From Streptococcus oralis (GTDB taxonomy: Bacteria; Bacillota; Bacilli; Lactobacillales; Streptococcaceae), in NCBI RefSeq assembly GCF_019929345.1, contig NZ_JAHZPJ010000004.1, positions 1 through 64,000 on the forward strand: DNA of 64,000 bases, written 5' to 3'. Position numbers and translations under genes: made by a program. Shown in pieces: positions 31,195 through 39,510 of the stretch (within the stretch, counting starts at the first letter, position 1; every line of letters begins with the position of its first letter). The notes beneath the pieces are model-generated. The model ran no database searches. It was not told the origin of the DNA and was given only the letters and a program-made list of their open reading frames with translations.

Positions 31195-31467
31195 TCACCA
31201 AAACCAGCCATCATTGTCTTCAATGGCTTGGACTTCCTTGCGTTTGCGTGGTCCTGTCCCGTACATTTCGGCTTCTATGTCTTCCTTGGTTGGTAGGATA
31301 GAGGCAAGGATGATATAAATAATCACACCAATTCCAAAATTTGCCACGGTAAAAATGGCGAAGAGAAAGCGGACTAGAGTTACATCAAAATTCCACTTGT
31401 CTGATAGACCAGCTAAAACTCCTGACACCATGCGATTTCGTCTCATTTTATAAAATTTTGTATTCAT
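31195..31467 (-). CDS. PspC domain protein
   Basis: 90 aa. The PspC domain (about 2-60) has the family motif RMVSGVLAGLSDKWNFDVTL followed by VRF and one membrane helix, then a charged C-terminal tail. PspC proteins (phage shock protein C type) are linked to envelope stress; in streptococci the small form is of unknown role. The start at 31467 follows GAGG with 8 nt spacing. An extended -10 (TGCTATACT) lies in the 59-nt gap after sprT, so it may be transcribed on its own. Confidence 0.88.
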   Translation of the reverse strand: MNTKFYKMRRNRMVSGVLAGLSDKWNFDVTLVRFLFAIFTVANFGIGVIIYIILASILPTKEDIEAEMYGTGPRKRKEVQAIEDNDGWFW

Positions 31468-31498
31468 GATTGTATCCTCTTTCGATATTCTTACAAGT

Positions 31499-31507
31499 AG
31501 TATAGCA
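31499..31507 (-). promoter_or_regulatory. Extended -10 promoter of the PspC gene
   Basis: TGCTATACT on the minus strand, 31 nt before the PspC start. Confidence 0.55.
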
Positions 31508-31526
31508 TGAAACGGAATCAAGAACA

Positions 31527-31976
31527 TCAGTCCTTAGGCTGATTTAAGATGACCAGTTTGCCATGGCAGACGCCACAGCGATAGCGTTTTGTGTCAATCT
31601 TCCTCTTGCGTTGATAGCATTGCTGGCAGGATTGGCACTGATAGATTAGGTAGGGGATTTGAGTTTGTGTTTTCAAAGGTGGTACAAAGCGCAGCCCATC
31701 CACTTCTTTCAAAAGTTCCTTAAAATCTCGGTCCTTATGGCGATACCCCTTTTTCTGAAAATAAAGATGATAGTGACAGAGTTCATGGCGCACGATTTTG
31801 CGAAAGACTTCCAAACCTAGTTCATTATAAATCTTGGGATTAAAATCCAAATGTCCATCCTTGGGGAAAAATCGCCCACCTGTCGTTCGCAGACGAGAAT
31901 TCCACTTGGCTGGGTGTGTAAAAGGTCTACCAAAATCTTCTAGGGAAACAGACTGAACGTACTCAGTTAGATTCAT
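31527..31976 (-). CDS. SprT family protein
   Basis: 149 aa. A zinc-metalloprotease-like motif HELCH lies at 64-68, and a C-terminal zinc ribbon with CxxC pairs (CQSCQQC near 114 and CGVC near 134). The SprT fold is shared with Spartan proteases that degrade DNA-protein crosslinks, but bacterial activity is not shown. Overlaps the end of tex by 14 nt, so translationally coupled. Confidence 0.9.
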   Translation of the reverse strand: MNLTEYVQSVSLEDFGRPFTHPAKWNSRLRTTGGRFFPKDGHLDFNPKIYNELGLEVFRKIVRHELCHYHLYFQKKGYRHKDRDFKELLKEVDGLRFVPPLKTQTQIPYLIYQCQSCQQCYQRKRKIDTKRYRCGVCHGKLVILNQPKD

Positions 31977-34092
31977 CTGGAGCTAGGAGCGACAGATTAA
32001 CTTTTTCACGTTCAGTATCGATTTTCTTAACCCAAACCGTTACCAAATCTCCGACTGACACCACTTGGCTGGGATGTTTGATAAATTTACGACTCATATG
32101 GGAAATATGGATCAAGCCGTCCTCATGAATCCCGATATCAACGAAGGCACCGAAGTCAACGACATTCCGCACTACACCTTCCAGCTTCTGACCGACAACA
32201 AGATCCTTGATATCCAGAACATCTTGACGGAGAACTGGAGCATCAAAAGAGTCACGGAAATCACGACCTGGTTTGAGAAGATCTGCAATAATATCTTTAA
32301 GAGTTTCTGGTCCAAGTTCTAGTTCTTGCGCCATTTCCTTGACAGAAAGGGACTTAAGCTTATTTTGTGCTTCTTCGTTTAGGTCTTTAATATCTAAACG
32401 TTTGAAGAGCTCCTTAACCGCAGTATAGTTCTCTGGGTGAACTCCAGTATTATCAAGGATATTGCTACTTTCAGGGATACGGAGGAAACCAGCAGCCTGC
32501 TCAAAGGCTTTGGCACCTAGACGAGGAACCTTCTTGATTTGAGCGCGTGAAGTGATTTTTCCTTCTTCCTCACGGTATTTGACGATATTTTCAGAGATGG
32601 TTTTATTGAGTCCAGCTACGTGGGAAAGAAGAGCTGGGCTGGCTGTGTTAACATTGACACCGACTTGGTTGACCACCGTATCGACGACAAAGTCCAAACT
32701 CTCAGACAGTTTCTTTTGACTGACATCGTGTTGGTATTGACCGACACCGATTGACTTAGGATCAATTTTAACCAATTCAGCGAGGGGATCTTGCAAACGA
32801 CGGGCGATAGAGATAGCAGAGCGTTTTTCAACGGTTAATTCTGGAAATTCCTGACGCGCAAGTTCGCTGGCAGAGTAGACAGAAGCACCGCTCTCATTAA
32901 CGATAACATAGCTGACTTCTGGAAAATTTTTAAGAACTTCCGCCACAAAGGCTTCACTTTCGCGACTGGCCGTCCCATTTCCAATGGCAATAATTTCCAC
33001 ACCGTATTGACCGATCAAGTCTGCCAGATCTTTCTTGGCTTCTTCAATCTGACGAGCTGATGCTGGTTTAACAGGATAGATGACTTGGGTCGTCAGCATT
33101 TTCCCCGTCGCATCAACGACAGCTAGCTTGGCACCTGTACGAAAGGCAGGGTCAAATCCTAAAACTACGCGACCTTTTAGCGGAGCAACCAAGAGGAGAT
33201 TTCGCAAGTTGTCCGAAAAGAGTTGGATAGCTCCTTCTTCTGCCTTCTCAGTTAATTCTGTCCGAATACGGCGCTCGATAGCAGGCAAGACTTTTTTCTT
33301 AACAGATTGCTGAACCACTTCATCTATATAGGAATTTTTTACCTTGAAACGGGCTGCAAAGAAAGCTAGGATACGATCCGTCGTATGTTCAAAGCCGACT
33401 TTCAAGATGCCTAATTTTTCCCCACGATTGAGGGCCAAGGTACGATAGCCCTGCATGTTACCAACTGTCTCTGAAAAATCGTAATAAATCTGAAAAACTT
33501 GTTTTTCATCAAGACTTTCATCCTTGACCTGCGAAGTGATTTTAGAGTGTCTCAGCACTTCCTGATAGGTCATAGCACGTAGATTGACGTCTTCAGATAA
33601 AGCTTCTACCAAGATATCAACTGCACCAGCTAAAGTTTCTTGACCAGTCGCAAATCCTTCACAGACAAACTTCTCAGCTTCTTTCTCTAAACCATCTACA
33701 TTCTGCAAGATCAAACGGGCGAGAGGAAAGAGTCCAGCTTCACGAGCAATGGTTGCCTTGGTCCGACGTTTCTCCTTATAAGGAAGGTAGAGTTCTTCTA
33801 CGTCTGCTAATTTTTCAGCTGCCAAAATAGCTACTTCCAATTCCTTGGTTAGTTTGCCTTGTTCTTGAATCTTAGCCAAGACAGCTTCTTTACGGTCGTT
33901 GAGATTTGTCAGACTTTTATCCAAGTCGATAATAGCCTTAATCGCCACCTCATCCAGACTACCAGTCATGTCCTTTCGATAACGCGCGATAAAGGGAATT
34001 GTCGCCCCCTCAGCCGTCAAACTTAGAACAGTATCGATTTGCTTTAAGGTTACACCCAAATCTTGGGAGATTTTTTCATATTTTTTATCCAT
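31963..34092 (-). CDS. tex: Tex family RNA-binding transcription accessory protein
   Basis: 709 aa. Helical N-terminal region (1-190), a YqgF/RNase H-like domain (about 320-440, with [19 protein letters not shown]), helix-hairpin-helix motifs (about 495-570), and a C-terminal S1 RNA-binding domain (about 630-700, [19 protein letters not shown]). Tex is a conserved nucleic-acid-binding protein affecting transcription. The start at 34092 ([13 protein letters not shown]) matches the family. TGGTATAAT lies 6 nt before the ATG and there is no ribosome site, so the mRNA is predicted to be leaderless. Confidence 0.95.
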   Translation of the reverse strand: MDKKYEKISQDLGVTLKQIDTVLSLTAEGATIPFIARYRKDMTGSLDEVAIKAIIDLDKSLTNLNDRKEAVLAKIQEQGKLTKELEVAILAAEKLADVEELYLPYKEKRRTKATIAREAGLFPLARLILQNVDGLEKEAEKFVCEGFATGQETLAGAVDILVEALSEDVNLRAMTYQEVLRHSKITSQVKDESLDEKQVFQIYYDFSETVGNMQGYRTLALNRGEKLGILKVGFEHTTDRILAFFAARFKVKNSYIDEVVQQSVKKKVLPAIERRIRTELTEKAEEGAIQLFSDNLRNLLLVAPLKGRVVLGFDPAFRTGAKLAVVDATGKMLTTQVIYPVKPASARQIEEAKKDLADLIGQYGVEIIAIGNGTASRESEAFVAEVLKNFPEVSYVIVNESGASVYSASELARQEFPELTVEKRSAISIARRLQDPLAELVKIDPKSIGVGQYQHDVSQKKLSESLDFVVDTVVNQVGVNVNTASPALLSHVAGLNKTISENIVKYREEEGKITSRAQIKKVPRLGAKAFEQAAGFLRIPESSNILDNTGVHPENYTAVKELFKRLDIKDLNEEAQNKLKSLSVKEMAQELELGPETLKDIIADLLKPGRDFRDSFDAPVLRQDVLDIKDLVVGQKLEGVVRNVVDFGAFVDIGIHEDGLIHISHMSRKFIKHPSQVVSVGDLVTVWVKKIDTEREKVNLSLLAPDESN

Positions 34093-34098
34093 AAACCT

Positions 34099-34107
34099 AT
34101 TATACCA
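34099..34107 (-). promoter_or_regulatory. Extended -10 promoter of tex (leaderless)
   Basis: TGGTATAAT on the minus strand ends 6 nt before the tex ATG; transcription should start at about the A of ATG. Confidence 0.65.
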
Positions 34108-34186
34108 TAAGGAACTGCTCTTGTTTTGCCTTACCTGTTTTTGCATCTTTGATTATCAAAATAATCCCCTTTCCACAAAATAATAG

Positions 34187-34192
34187 TATAAT
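34187..34192 (+). promoter_or_regulatory. -10 box for the 43-aa protein/permease operon
   Basis: TATAAT 30 nt before the 43-aa gene; no clear -35. Confidence 0.5.
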
Positions 34193-34222
34193 AGAGATAG
34201 AATATAGAAAAGAGGTAGGCCC

Positions 34223-34354
34223 ATGGCTGTTAAATTTACAAAAACGGATGACTTGGACAAGATGTTTGAAGAATTCGCCAAACTTCCTGACTTAACACAA
34301 GTCACTTTCCCAGATGACAAAGATAAAAAAGAAAAAGTTGAGAAGAAAAAATAG
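34223..34354 (+). CDS. 43-aa charged small protein upstream of the UPF0718 permease
   Basis: Reads MAVKFTKTDDLDKMFEEFAK, then LPDLTQVTFPDDKDK and a lysine-rich tail KKEKVEKKK. It is soluble and highly charged, with AAGAGG 8 nt before ATG. Its TAG stop is directly followed by the ATG of the permease gene, which itself has a weak ribosome site, so translation is probably coupled. I recall very similar small proteins at this place in related streptococci but cannot name a function. Confidence 0.75.
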   Translation: MAVKFTKTDDLDKMFEEFAKLPDLTQVTFPDDKDKKEKVEKKK

Positions 34355-35260
34355 ATGACGATTTTCCAATCTCTTCCTCCTAGCATCTTACAAGCCGGGG
34401 CTATTTTTCTCTCCATCATGATTGAAGCCCTTCCTTTTGTCCTGATTGGGAGTCTGATTTCGGGGTTGATTGAGGTCTATATCACACCTGATAAAGTTTA
34501 TGAGTTTCTTCCTCGCAATCGTTGGGGGAGGATCTTTTTTGGTACCTTCATTGGCTTTCTCTTTCCATCATGCGAGTGTGGAATCGTTCCAATTATCAAT
34601 CGTTTTCTGGAAAAGAAAGTGCCTAGCTACACGGCCGTTCCCTTTCTGGTGACTGCTCCCATTATCAATCCTATCGTTCTTTTCGCAACATATTCTGCCT
34701 TTGGCAATTCAATAAAACTTGCCTTTTTGCGAGCGCTTGGAGCCATTGTGATTGCTTTGGTGCTTGGAATTTTCCTCGGATTTTTCTGGAAGGAACCCAT
34801 TCAAAAAGGGAATCCTATCGCTTGTCATGAACATGACTTTTCACACTTGAGTCCCGCTAGAAAAGTGTTTCAGGTCTTTATACAAGCTATTGACGAGTTT
34901 TTCGATATGGGGCGTTACTTGGTCTTTGGCTGTCTCTTTGCGGCTATCGTGCAGGTCTATGTCCCGACTCGGATCTTGACCTCTATCAGCGCAAGTCCAG
35001 TCCTTGCGATTCTCTTGCTCATGTTTTTAGCCTTTCTCCTCTCTCTTTGTAGCGAGGCGGACGCCTTTATCGGTGCTTCTCTCCTCTCGAGCTTCGGCCT
35101 AGCACCAGTCCTTGCTTTTCTGGTCATTGGCCCCATGCTTGATATCAAAAATCTCCTCATGATGAAACACTATCTCAAAGCACGCTTCATCTGGCAATTC
35201 ATGGGCATCGTGACAGTGCTTGTCTTGCTTTATTCTTACATGTTGGGGGTGATGCTATGA
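34355..35260 (+). CDS. UPF0718/YraQ family permease
   Basis: 301 aa, about eight membrane helices. The conserved cysteine motif CECGIVP lies near residue 73, with a second conserved segment LCSEADAFIGASL near 230, as in UPF0718 (YraQ/YcgR) permeases. The substrate is unknown; some relatives sit with metal or arsenic genes. The start abuts the stop of the 43-aa gene and the end overlaps the next gene by 4 nt (ATGA), so the three form an operon. Confidence 0.88.
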   Translation: MTIFQSLPPSILQAGAIFLSIMIEALPFVLIGSLISGLIEVYITPDKVYEFLPRNRWGRIFFGTFIGFLFPSCECGIVPIINRFLEKKVPSYTAVPFLVTAPIINPIVLFATYSAFGNSIKLAFLRALGAIVIALVLGIFLGFFWKEPIQKGNPIACHEHDFSHLSPARKVFQVFIQAIDEFFDMGRYLVFGCLFAAIVQVYVPTRILTSISASPVLAILLLMFLAFLLSLCSEADAFIGASLLSSFGLAPVLAFLVIGPMLDIKNLLMMKHYLKARFIWQFMGIVTVLVLLYSYMLGVML

Positions 35261-36075
35261 TCCGATTTTTCATTTTACTGGGTTATTTTGCCCTAACTCT
35301 ATATCTGCAGCTATCTGGCAAGCTCAGTCACTACATCAACCTCCACTATTCCTATCTAGTCTATATCTCTATGGTCCTTTCTCTTCTGTTGACTCTGGTC
35401 CAATTCTATATCTGGATTAAGAAAATCAACTCTCACAGCCATTTGGAAAGTCGTCGAGCTAGACGAATCAGTATCCTTTTACTGTCACTACCTCTGTTGA
35501 TTGGGGTTGCCTTTCCGACAGTAAGTTTGGACTCGAGAACCGTGTCTGCCAAAGGATATCATTTCCCACTTGCTGAGGGAATCAACACAGCCATTCAGGC
35601 AAGCGAAGGAGCATCCAGTCAATACCTCAAACCCGATACCAGTACCTATTTTTCCAAATCTGCTTATGAAAAGGAAATGAGGACTACAGCTGATAAATAC
35701 CTATCCCAACCAACCATTCAAATCACTGATGAAAACTATATGGAGGTCATGGAAGTTCTCTATGACTATCCTCAAGAGTTTGAAGGAAAGAAAATCGAAT
35801 TTACAGGCTTTGTCTATAACGATCCTAGCCATCCAGACAACCAGTTCCTCTTTCGCTTTGGAATCATCCACTGTATCGCAGACTCTGGTGTATATGGACT
35901 CCTGACCAAGGGAAACTCACGCCAGTATCCTGACAATACCTGGATCACCGCTAGAGGAACCCTGACCCTCCACTACCATAAAGAACTCAAGCAAAAACTC
36001 CCAACACTGGAAGTTGAGAGTTTCACAAAAGTAGACAAACCAGAAAATCCTTATGTCTATCGCGTGTTTCAATAA
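35257..36075 (+). CDS. TIGR03943 family membrane protein (YcgQ-like)
   Basis: 272 aa. Two or three N-terminal membrane helices (about 1-25, 30-55, 68-88) precede a soluble domain (about 130-272) with EFTGFVYNDP near 180 and FRFGIIHCIADSG near 202, including a conserved cysteine. Members of this family are nearly always encoded next to a UPF0718 permease, as here, and are thought to be its partner. The soluble part probably faces outside. Function unknown. Confidence 0.85.
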   Translation: MIRFFILLGYFALTLYLQLSGKLSHYINLHYSYLVYISMVLSLLLTLVQFYIWIKKINSHSHLESRRARRISILLLSLPLLIGVAFPTVSLDSRTVSAKGYHFPLAEGINTAIQASEGASSQYLKPDTSTYFSKSAYEKEMRTTADKYLSQPTIQITDENYMEVMEVLYDYPQEFEGKKIEFTGFVYNDPSHPDNQFLFRFGIIHCIADSGVYGLLTKGNSRQYPDNTWITARGTLTLHYHKELKQKLPTLEVESFTKVDKPENPYVYRVFQ

Positions 36076-36124
36076 ACATATATATCTTATCAAAAATTCA
36101 AAAGGTTATCAACGAATAATTATG

Positions 36125-36159
36125 AGGACTTAGTTCAGAATTGCTCAGAGCTAAGTCCT
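36125..36159 (+). terminator. Hairpin ending the permease operon
   Basis: AGGACTTAG/CTAAGTCCT stem with a 17-nt loop, about 50 nt after the last stop. The following T tract is weak (TTTAAGTTT), so efficiency is uncertain. Confidence 0.55.
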
Positions 36160-36389
36160 TTAAGTTTGCTATAAATCGATTTGACTGAAGAAAAAGCGTT
36201 GAGAAAGAAAAATTATTCCCTAGTAAAAAATCTTATCCCAATAAAACTTAACCGCGATATATTAGCTTTACAACTTAAGTAATCGGAGTATTGATTCAGG
36301 ACTTAAATGAATCGAACTATGGAAAAATAACGAAACTATTCCTAGGAGATTAATTGCAATACAATCTTTAATAATCTATTCAAAGCAAA

Positions 36390-36413
36390 TTTAACTTATT
36401 AGCTGGTGATTAT
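36390..36413 (+). repeat. Direct repeat, left copy
   Basis: A 24-nt block containing ACTTATTAGCTG; the second copy is at 37127-37150, with 22 of 24 bases equal. The two copies flank the two small membrane protein genes. Confidence 0.6.
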
Positions 36414-36420
36414 GCCTCCT

Positions 36421-36636
36421 CTAAGTCAATTCATCATAGTCAGGATTCTTCCGCACATAGAGAGCCGCATAAACTGCGTCTACCATAACCGCTGGAAAAG
36501 TCACTGTTATCAGAATCCCAAATGAAATACCAAAGATATTCTCAATGTAACCAGTAAGAATTGCTGGGATTAAACTAACAGCTACAAAAGCAACTCCAAG
36601 GTTGAACAGTCGCTCTTGCTTTTTACTTACCACCAT
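36421..36636 (-). CDS. Small membrane protein, unknown
   Basis: 71 aa with two hydrophobic helices (about 11-28 and 32-55) and a charged C-terminus ending RKNPDYDELT. The ATG at 36636 follows GGGAG with 4-5 nt spacing. A longer open frame extends to 36729 but lies inside the upstream gene. It overlaps that gene by 14 nt. Not recognised. Confidence 0.6.
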   Translation of the reverse strand: MVVSKKQERLFNLGVAFVAVSLIPAILTGYIENIFGISFGILITVTFPAVMVDAVYAALYVRKNPDYDELT

Positions 36637-36838
36637 ATGTCTCCCACTGGTTGAACGCCCAGATTTTTTCCTGATTTTTAGGAAGGTAATACCAAGAGTA
36701 GAGAGTGCATGAAAAGAGAAAGATACCAAAGATTACAAGATTATAAACAAGTGCCAAATCTGAATAGATCCCATCATTGTCAACTAGCATTAACAAACAT
36801 ATAAAATCGATATCAATAAGTAAAACGAAAATAATCAA
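36623..36838 (-). CDS. Small membrane protein, start uncertain
   Basis: Up to 71 aa from a TTG at 36838; the frame stays open further upstream without an ATG. Two hydrophobic segments (about 1-18 and 28-47), then YLPKNQEKIWAFNQWETYGG. No ribosome site precedes the TTG, so the gene may be a 5'-truncated remnant or may start at an internal ATG. Coupled to the downstream small membrane protein. Not recognised. Confidence 0.45.
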   Translation of the reverse strand: MIIFVLLIDIDFICLLMLVDNDGIYSDLALVYNLVIFGIFLFSCTLYSWYYLPKNQEKIWAFNQWETYGGK

Positions 36839-37220
36839 CGAAATAAGAAGGTAAATTAGACTTCTAAATTTTAAAATTAATTTATCAAAAAGGAGATTAG
36901 AATTGCCACACTACAATTTGATATACAGAATACGAATAAAATCTTGTAGATGCCTAATTATCAATAAAAGTCATCCCTAAAAAACAATAACGAAGATATA
37001 AAAAGAGCTATCCAAGGAAATACTTTAATATATCCTATGCTTACCTCGTTAGTAATAAGGAGTAATAAGGGGCCCGTGATACCGTTCTTTATACATACTT
37101 ACCTCCAAATAATTTTTTTAATCGGCTTTGACTTATTAGCTGATGATTATTCAACTTCAAATATCTTTCACCAAACCCCTTTGAACTTACACAGAAAAAT
37201 CAAGACGGAAATAATAAACG
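36839..37220. other. About 380 bp without a recognisable gene
   Basis: AT-rich sequence with no convincing ORF. Contains a 10-bp tandem duplication AGTAATAAGG at 37051-37070 and the right copy of the direct repeat at 37127-37150. Looks like decayed accessory sequence. Confidence 0.6.
37127..37150 (+). repeat. Direct repeat, right copy
   Basis: Second copy of the 24-nt block at 36390-36413, two mismatches. Confidence 0.6.
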
Positions 37221-37265
37221 AAAAGCCTATCGCACAAGCTAGAAAGCTTGATACAATAGGCTTTT
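37221..37265 (-). terminator. Terminator of the HU gene
   Basis: A two-tier hairpin: outer AAAAGCCTAT/ATAGGCTTTT and inner CAAGC/GCTTG, ending in TTTT on the minus strand, 10 nt after the stop codon. Confidence 0.8.
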
Positions 37266-37275
37266 TAAAAATTCA

Positions 37276-37551
37276 TTATTTAACAGCGTCTTTAAGAGCT
37301 TTACCAGCTTTGAATGCTGGAACTTTAGAAGCTGCGATTTTGATTTCTTTACCAGTTTGTGGGTTACGACCTTTACGTGCAGCACGCTCACGAACTTCAA
37401 AGTTACCGAAACCGATCAATTGAACTTTTTCACCAGCTGAAAGGTATTCAGTTACTGCTGCGAATACAGCGTCAACTGCTGCTGCTGAATCTTTCTTAGT
37501 CAATTCTGTAGCTTCTGCTACTTTAGCGATCAAATCTTGTTTGTTTGCCAT
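37276..37551 (-). CDS. hlpA: Nucleoid protein HU
   Basis: 91 aa, the full HU length, with [20 protein letters not shown] as the DNA-binding arm (about 47-66) and a conserved proline at its tip. It binds and bends DNA without sequence preference, and is normally the essential single HU of streptococci. GGAGG precedes ATG by about 9 nt. A strong promoter and terminator make it monocistronic. It lies upstream of degV in the same arrangement as in pneumococci. Confidence 0.97.
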   Translation of the reverse strand: MANKQDLIAKVAEATELTKKDSAAAVDAVFAAVTEYLSAGEKVQLIGFGNFEVRERAARKGRNPQTGKEIKIAASKVPAFKAGKALKDAVK

Positions 37552-37591
37552 GTTAACAAATCCTCCAAATAATTTCTAATTAACAACTATA

Positions 37592-37620
37592 ATCATATCC
37601 TAAAATCGCCTATAGGTCAA
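37592..37620 (-). promoter_or_regulatory. Promoter of hlpA
   Basis: TTGACC (37620-37615), 17-nt spacer, TATGAT (37597-37592) on the minus strand. Confidence 0.75.
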
Positions 37621-37658
37621 GTCAAAAACGCTATTTCTAACGATTTTTCTCTATTTTT

Positions 37659-38495
37659 TTAGGAATGATATCGAACCAAGATAGCCCATGCATTTTCACC
37701 TGTGTGGGTTTGAATGATGGAGCCTGTTTCCAGTACTGAGATTGGTTTTTCAACATAAGTTTGTAAAACATTCTTCATCTCATTTGCCCATTCATTGGTA
37801 CCAGCGTAGGAAATTCCAATCTCTGCAACCGATTTATGAGAAAGGGTCTCGGCCAACTCGTCAAGCCATTTTTTAAATGTCTTAGCACCGCGCCCCTTTA
37901 CAATAGGTTGCAGTTCATGCTCCTTCATTTGCATGACGACACGAATATTTAACAGAGAACTGATCAAGCCTGTCACACGCCCAATACGACCACCCTTAAC
38001 TAGGTTTTCTAATGTTGAAACACCGATATAGAGTTCAGTATGATTTTTCACATCTTCCACACGTGCTAAGATAGTTTCTAAATCTTTTCCTTCTTGAGCA
38101 AGTTTAGCCGCTTCAACAACTTGAAACTTCATCGCCTGGTCTGTAAAAGAACTATCAATAACGGTCACATCAGCGCTAGAGAGGCTTGCTCCTTGGCGAG
38201 CAGCTTCAACAGTACCAGATAGTGCATGGGACATGTGAATAGCGAGAATCTGGCTACCATCTTTACCTAGCTCTTCAAAAACTTCAGCAAATACTCCCAC
38301 TGGAGGCTGACTGGTTTTGGGTAGGTTTTTACTTTGTTGCATGAGATGAAGGAATTCCCCCTCTTTCAAATCTGCATCAGAATAAAGGATACCATCAATC
38401 ATCACAGATAAAGGAACAACGGTGATATTTAATTCTTTAACCACTTCTGGTTCAATAGTAACAGAGGAATCCGTTACAATTTTTACTTGTGTCAT
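37659..38495 (-). CDS. DegV family fatty-acid-binding protein
   Basis: 278 aa. N-terminal [11 protein letters not shown], the conserved TSQPPVG segment near 80, and IGRVTG near 170 are DegV family marks. DegV/FakB proteins bind a fatty acid for phosphorylation by FakA kinase; streptococci carry several with different acyl preferences. The start at 38495 ([11 protein letters not shown]) matches the family. A longer frame from a GTG at 38540 follows directly after a TGATATAAT box and is less likely. Confidence 0.92.
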   Translation of the reverse strand: MTQVKIVTDSSVTIEPEVVKELNITVVPLSVMIDGILYSDADLKEGEFLHLMQQSKNLPKTSQPPVGVFAEVFEELGKDGSQILAIHMSHALSGTVEAARQGASLSSADVTVIDSSFTDQAMKFQVVEAAKLAQEGKDLETILARVEDVKNHTELYIGVSTLENLVKGGRIGRVTGLISSLLNIRVVMQMKEHELQPIVKGRGAKTFKKWLDELAETLSHKSVAEIGISYAGTNEWANEMKNVLQTYVEKPISVLETGSIIQTHTGENAWAILVRYHS

Positions 38496-38638
38496 ATCTT
38501 CAATCTTTCTATTCTTCTCAATAAGATAGGGATTTATCACTTTTATTATATCAAAAAATTGTTAAAAAATCATAATGAATCCAATGAAAAAGCTTGGAAT
38601 TTTGGTATAATCTATCTATAGAAAAGCGAGGGAAAGTT

Positions 38639-39487
38639 ATGATCCGAAAAGTTCAGCCTATTATCACTATCATACTTGGGGCCGCTATTTATGCCTTCGG
38701 TCTTACCTACTTTGTTGTTCCTTATCATTTATTTGAGGGAGGGGCGACAGGTATTACCTTGATTACCTACTATCTTTTCAAGATTCCTGTCTCATTGATG
38801 AACCTCTTGATTAACATCCCTCTCTTTATCCTGGCTTGGAAGATATTTGGTCCCAAGACTCTCTACTCCAGCCTTCTAGGATCCATTTCACTTTCCGTTT
38901 GGCTAGCAATCTTTGAGCGCATTCCTTTGCACATCGACTTGCAAGGGGATCTCATCATTGTCGCTTTAGTCTCAGGAGTTTTACTGGGGGTTGGTTTAGG
39001 AATCATCTTTAATGCTGGTGGTACAACGGGTGGATCAGATATTGTTGCTCGCATCCTCAACAAATACACCAATATTTCAATTGGAAAATTGCTTTTTGGG
39101 ATTGACTTTTTTATCCTGATGTTGATTTTGATTATCTTCCAGGACCTTCGTCTGGTTACCTATACCCTCTTGTTTGACTTTATCATCGCTCGTGTTATCG
39201 ACCTGATCGGTGAAGGAGGTTATGCTGGTAAAGGATTTATGATTATAACTCAATTTCCAGATCAGTTAGCCGAAAAAATAAACGATGAACTCGGACGTGG
39301 TGTTACCTTTATATCTGGTCAAGGCTACTACAGCAAAAAGGATTTAAAAATTATCTACTGTATTGTCGGTCGAAATGAAATCGTTAAAATGAAGGATATG
39401 ATTCACAAAATTGATCCTCAAGCCTTTATCACCATCACTGAGGCTCATGAAATTCTGGGTGAAGGATTTACTTATGTAAAAGATTAA
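38639..39487 (+). CDS. YitT family membrane protein
   Basis: 282 aa. Five N-terminal membrane helices (about 8-205, DUF161 type, with FNAGGTTGGSDIVARIL near 122) and a soluble C-terminal DUF2179 domain (about 215-275). Function unknown; widespread in Firmicutes. The start at 38639 follows GAGGG. A TGGTATAAT box lies about 26 nt upstream. Divergent from degV and convergent with the amino-acid permease gene. Confidence 0.9.
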   Translation: MIRKVQPIITIILGAAIYAFGLTYFVVPYHLFEGGATGITLITYYLFKIPVSLMNLLINIPLFILAWKIFGPKTLYSSLLGSISLSVWLAIFERIPLHIDLQGDLIIVALVSGVLLGVGLGIIFNAGGTTGGSDIVARILNKYTNISIGKLLFGIDFFILMLILIIFQDLRLVTYTLLFDFIIARVIDLIGEGGYAGKGFMIITQFPDQLAEKINDELGRGVTFISGQGYYSKKDLKIIYCIVGRNEIVKMKDMIHKIDPQAFITITEAHEILGEGFTYVKD

Positions 39488-39488
39488 A

Positions 39489-39510
39489 AAAGCTGGGAAT
39501 TCCCAGCTTT
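39489..39510. terminator. Bidirectional terminator between yitT and the amino-acid permease
   Basis: A perfect 22-nt palindrome centred on GAATTC (arms AAAGCTGGG/CCCAGCTTT) with A run before and T run after. Confidence 0.9.

Larger units (their letters stand above)
36076..36420. other. 345-bp gap without a gene
   Basis: Apart from the hairpin at 36125-36159 and one copy of a 24-nt direct repeat at its right end, I see no ORF, RNA or known repeat. AT-rich with stops in all frames. Confidence 0.6.

Noticed and set aside
34156..34419. 87-aa minus-strand ORF between tex and the permease
   Set aside because: Lies opposite the better-supported 43-aa gene and the permease start, and has no ribosome site.
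36895..36980. Plus-strand TTG ORF after AAGGAG at 36890
   Set aside because: Only about 25 codons, rare start codon, no recognisable product.
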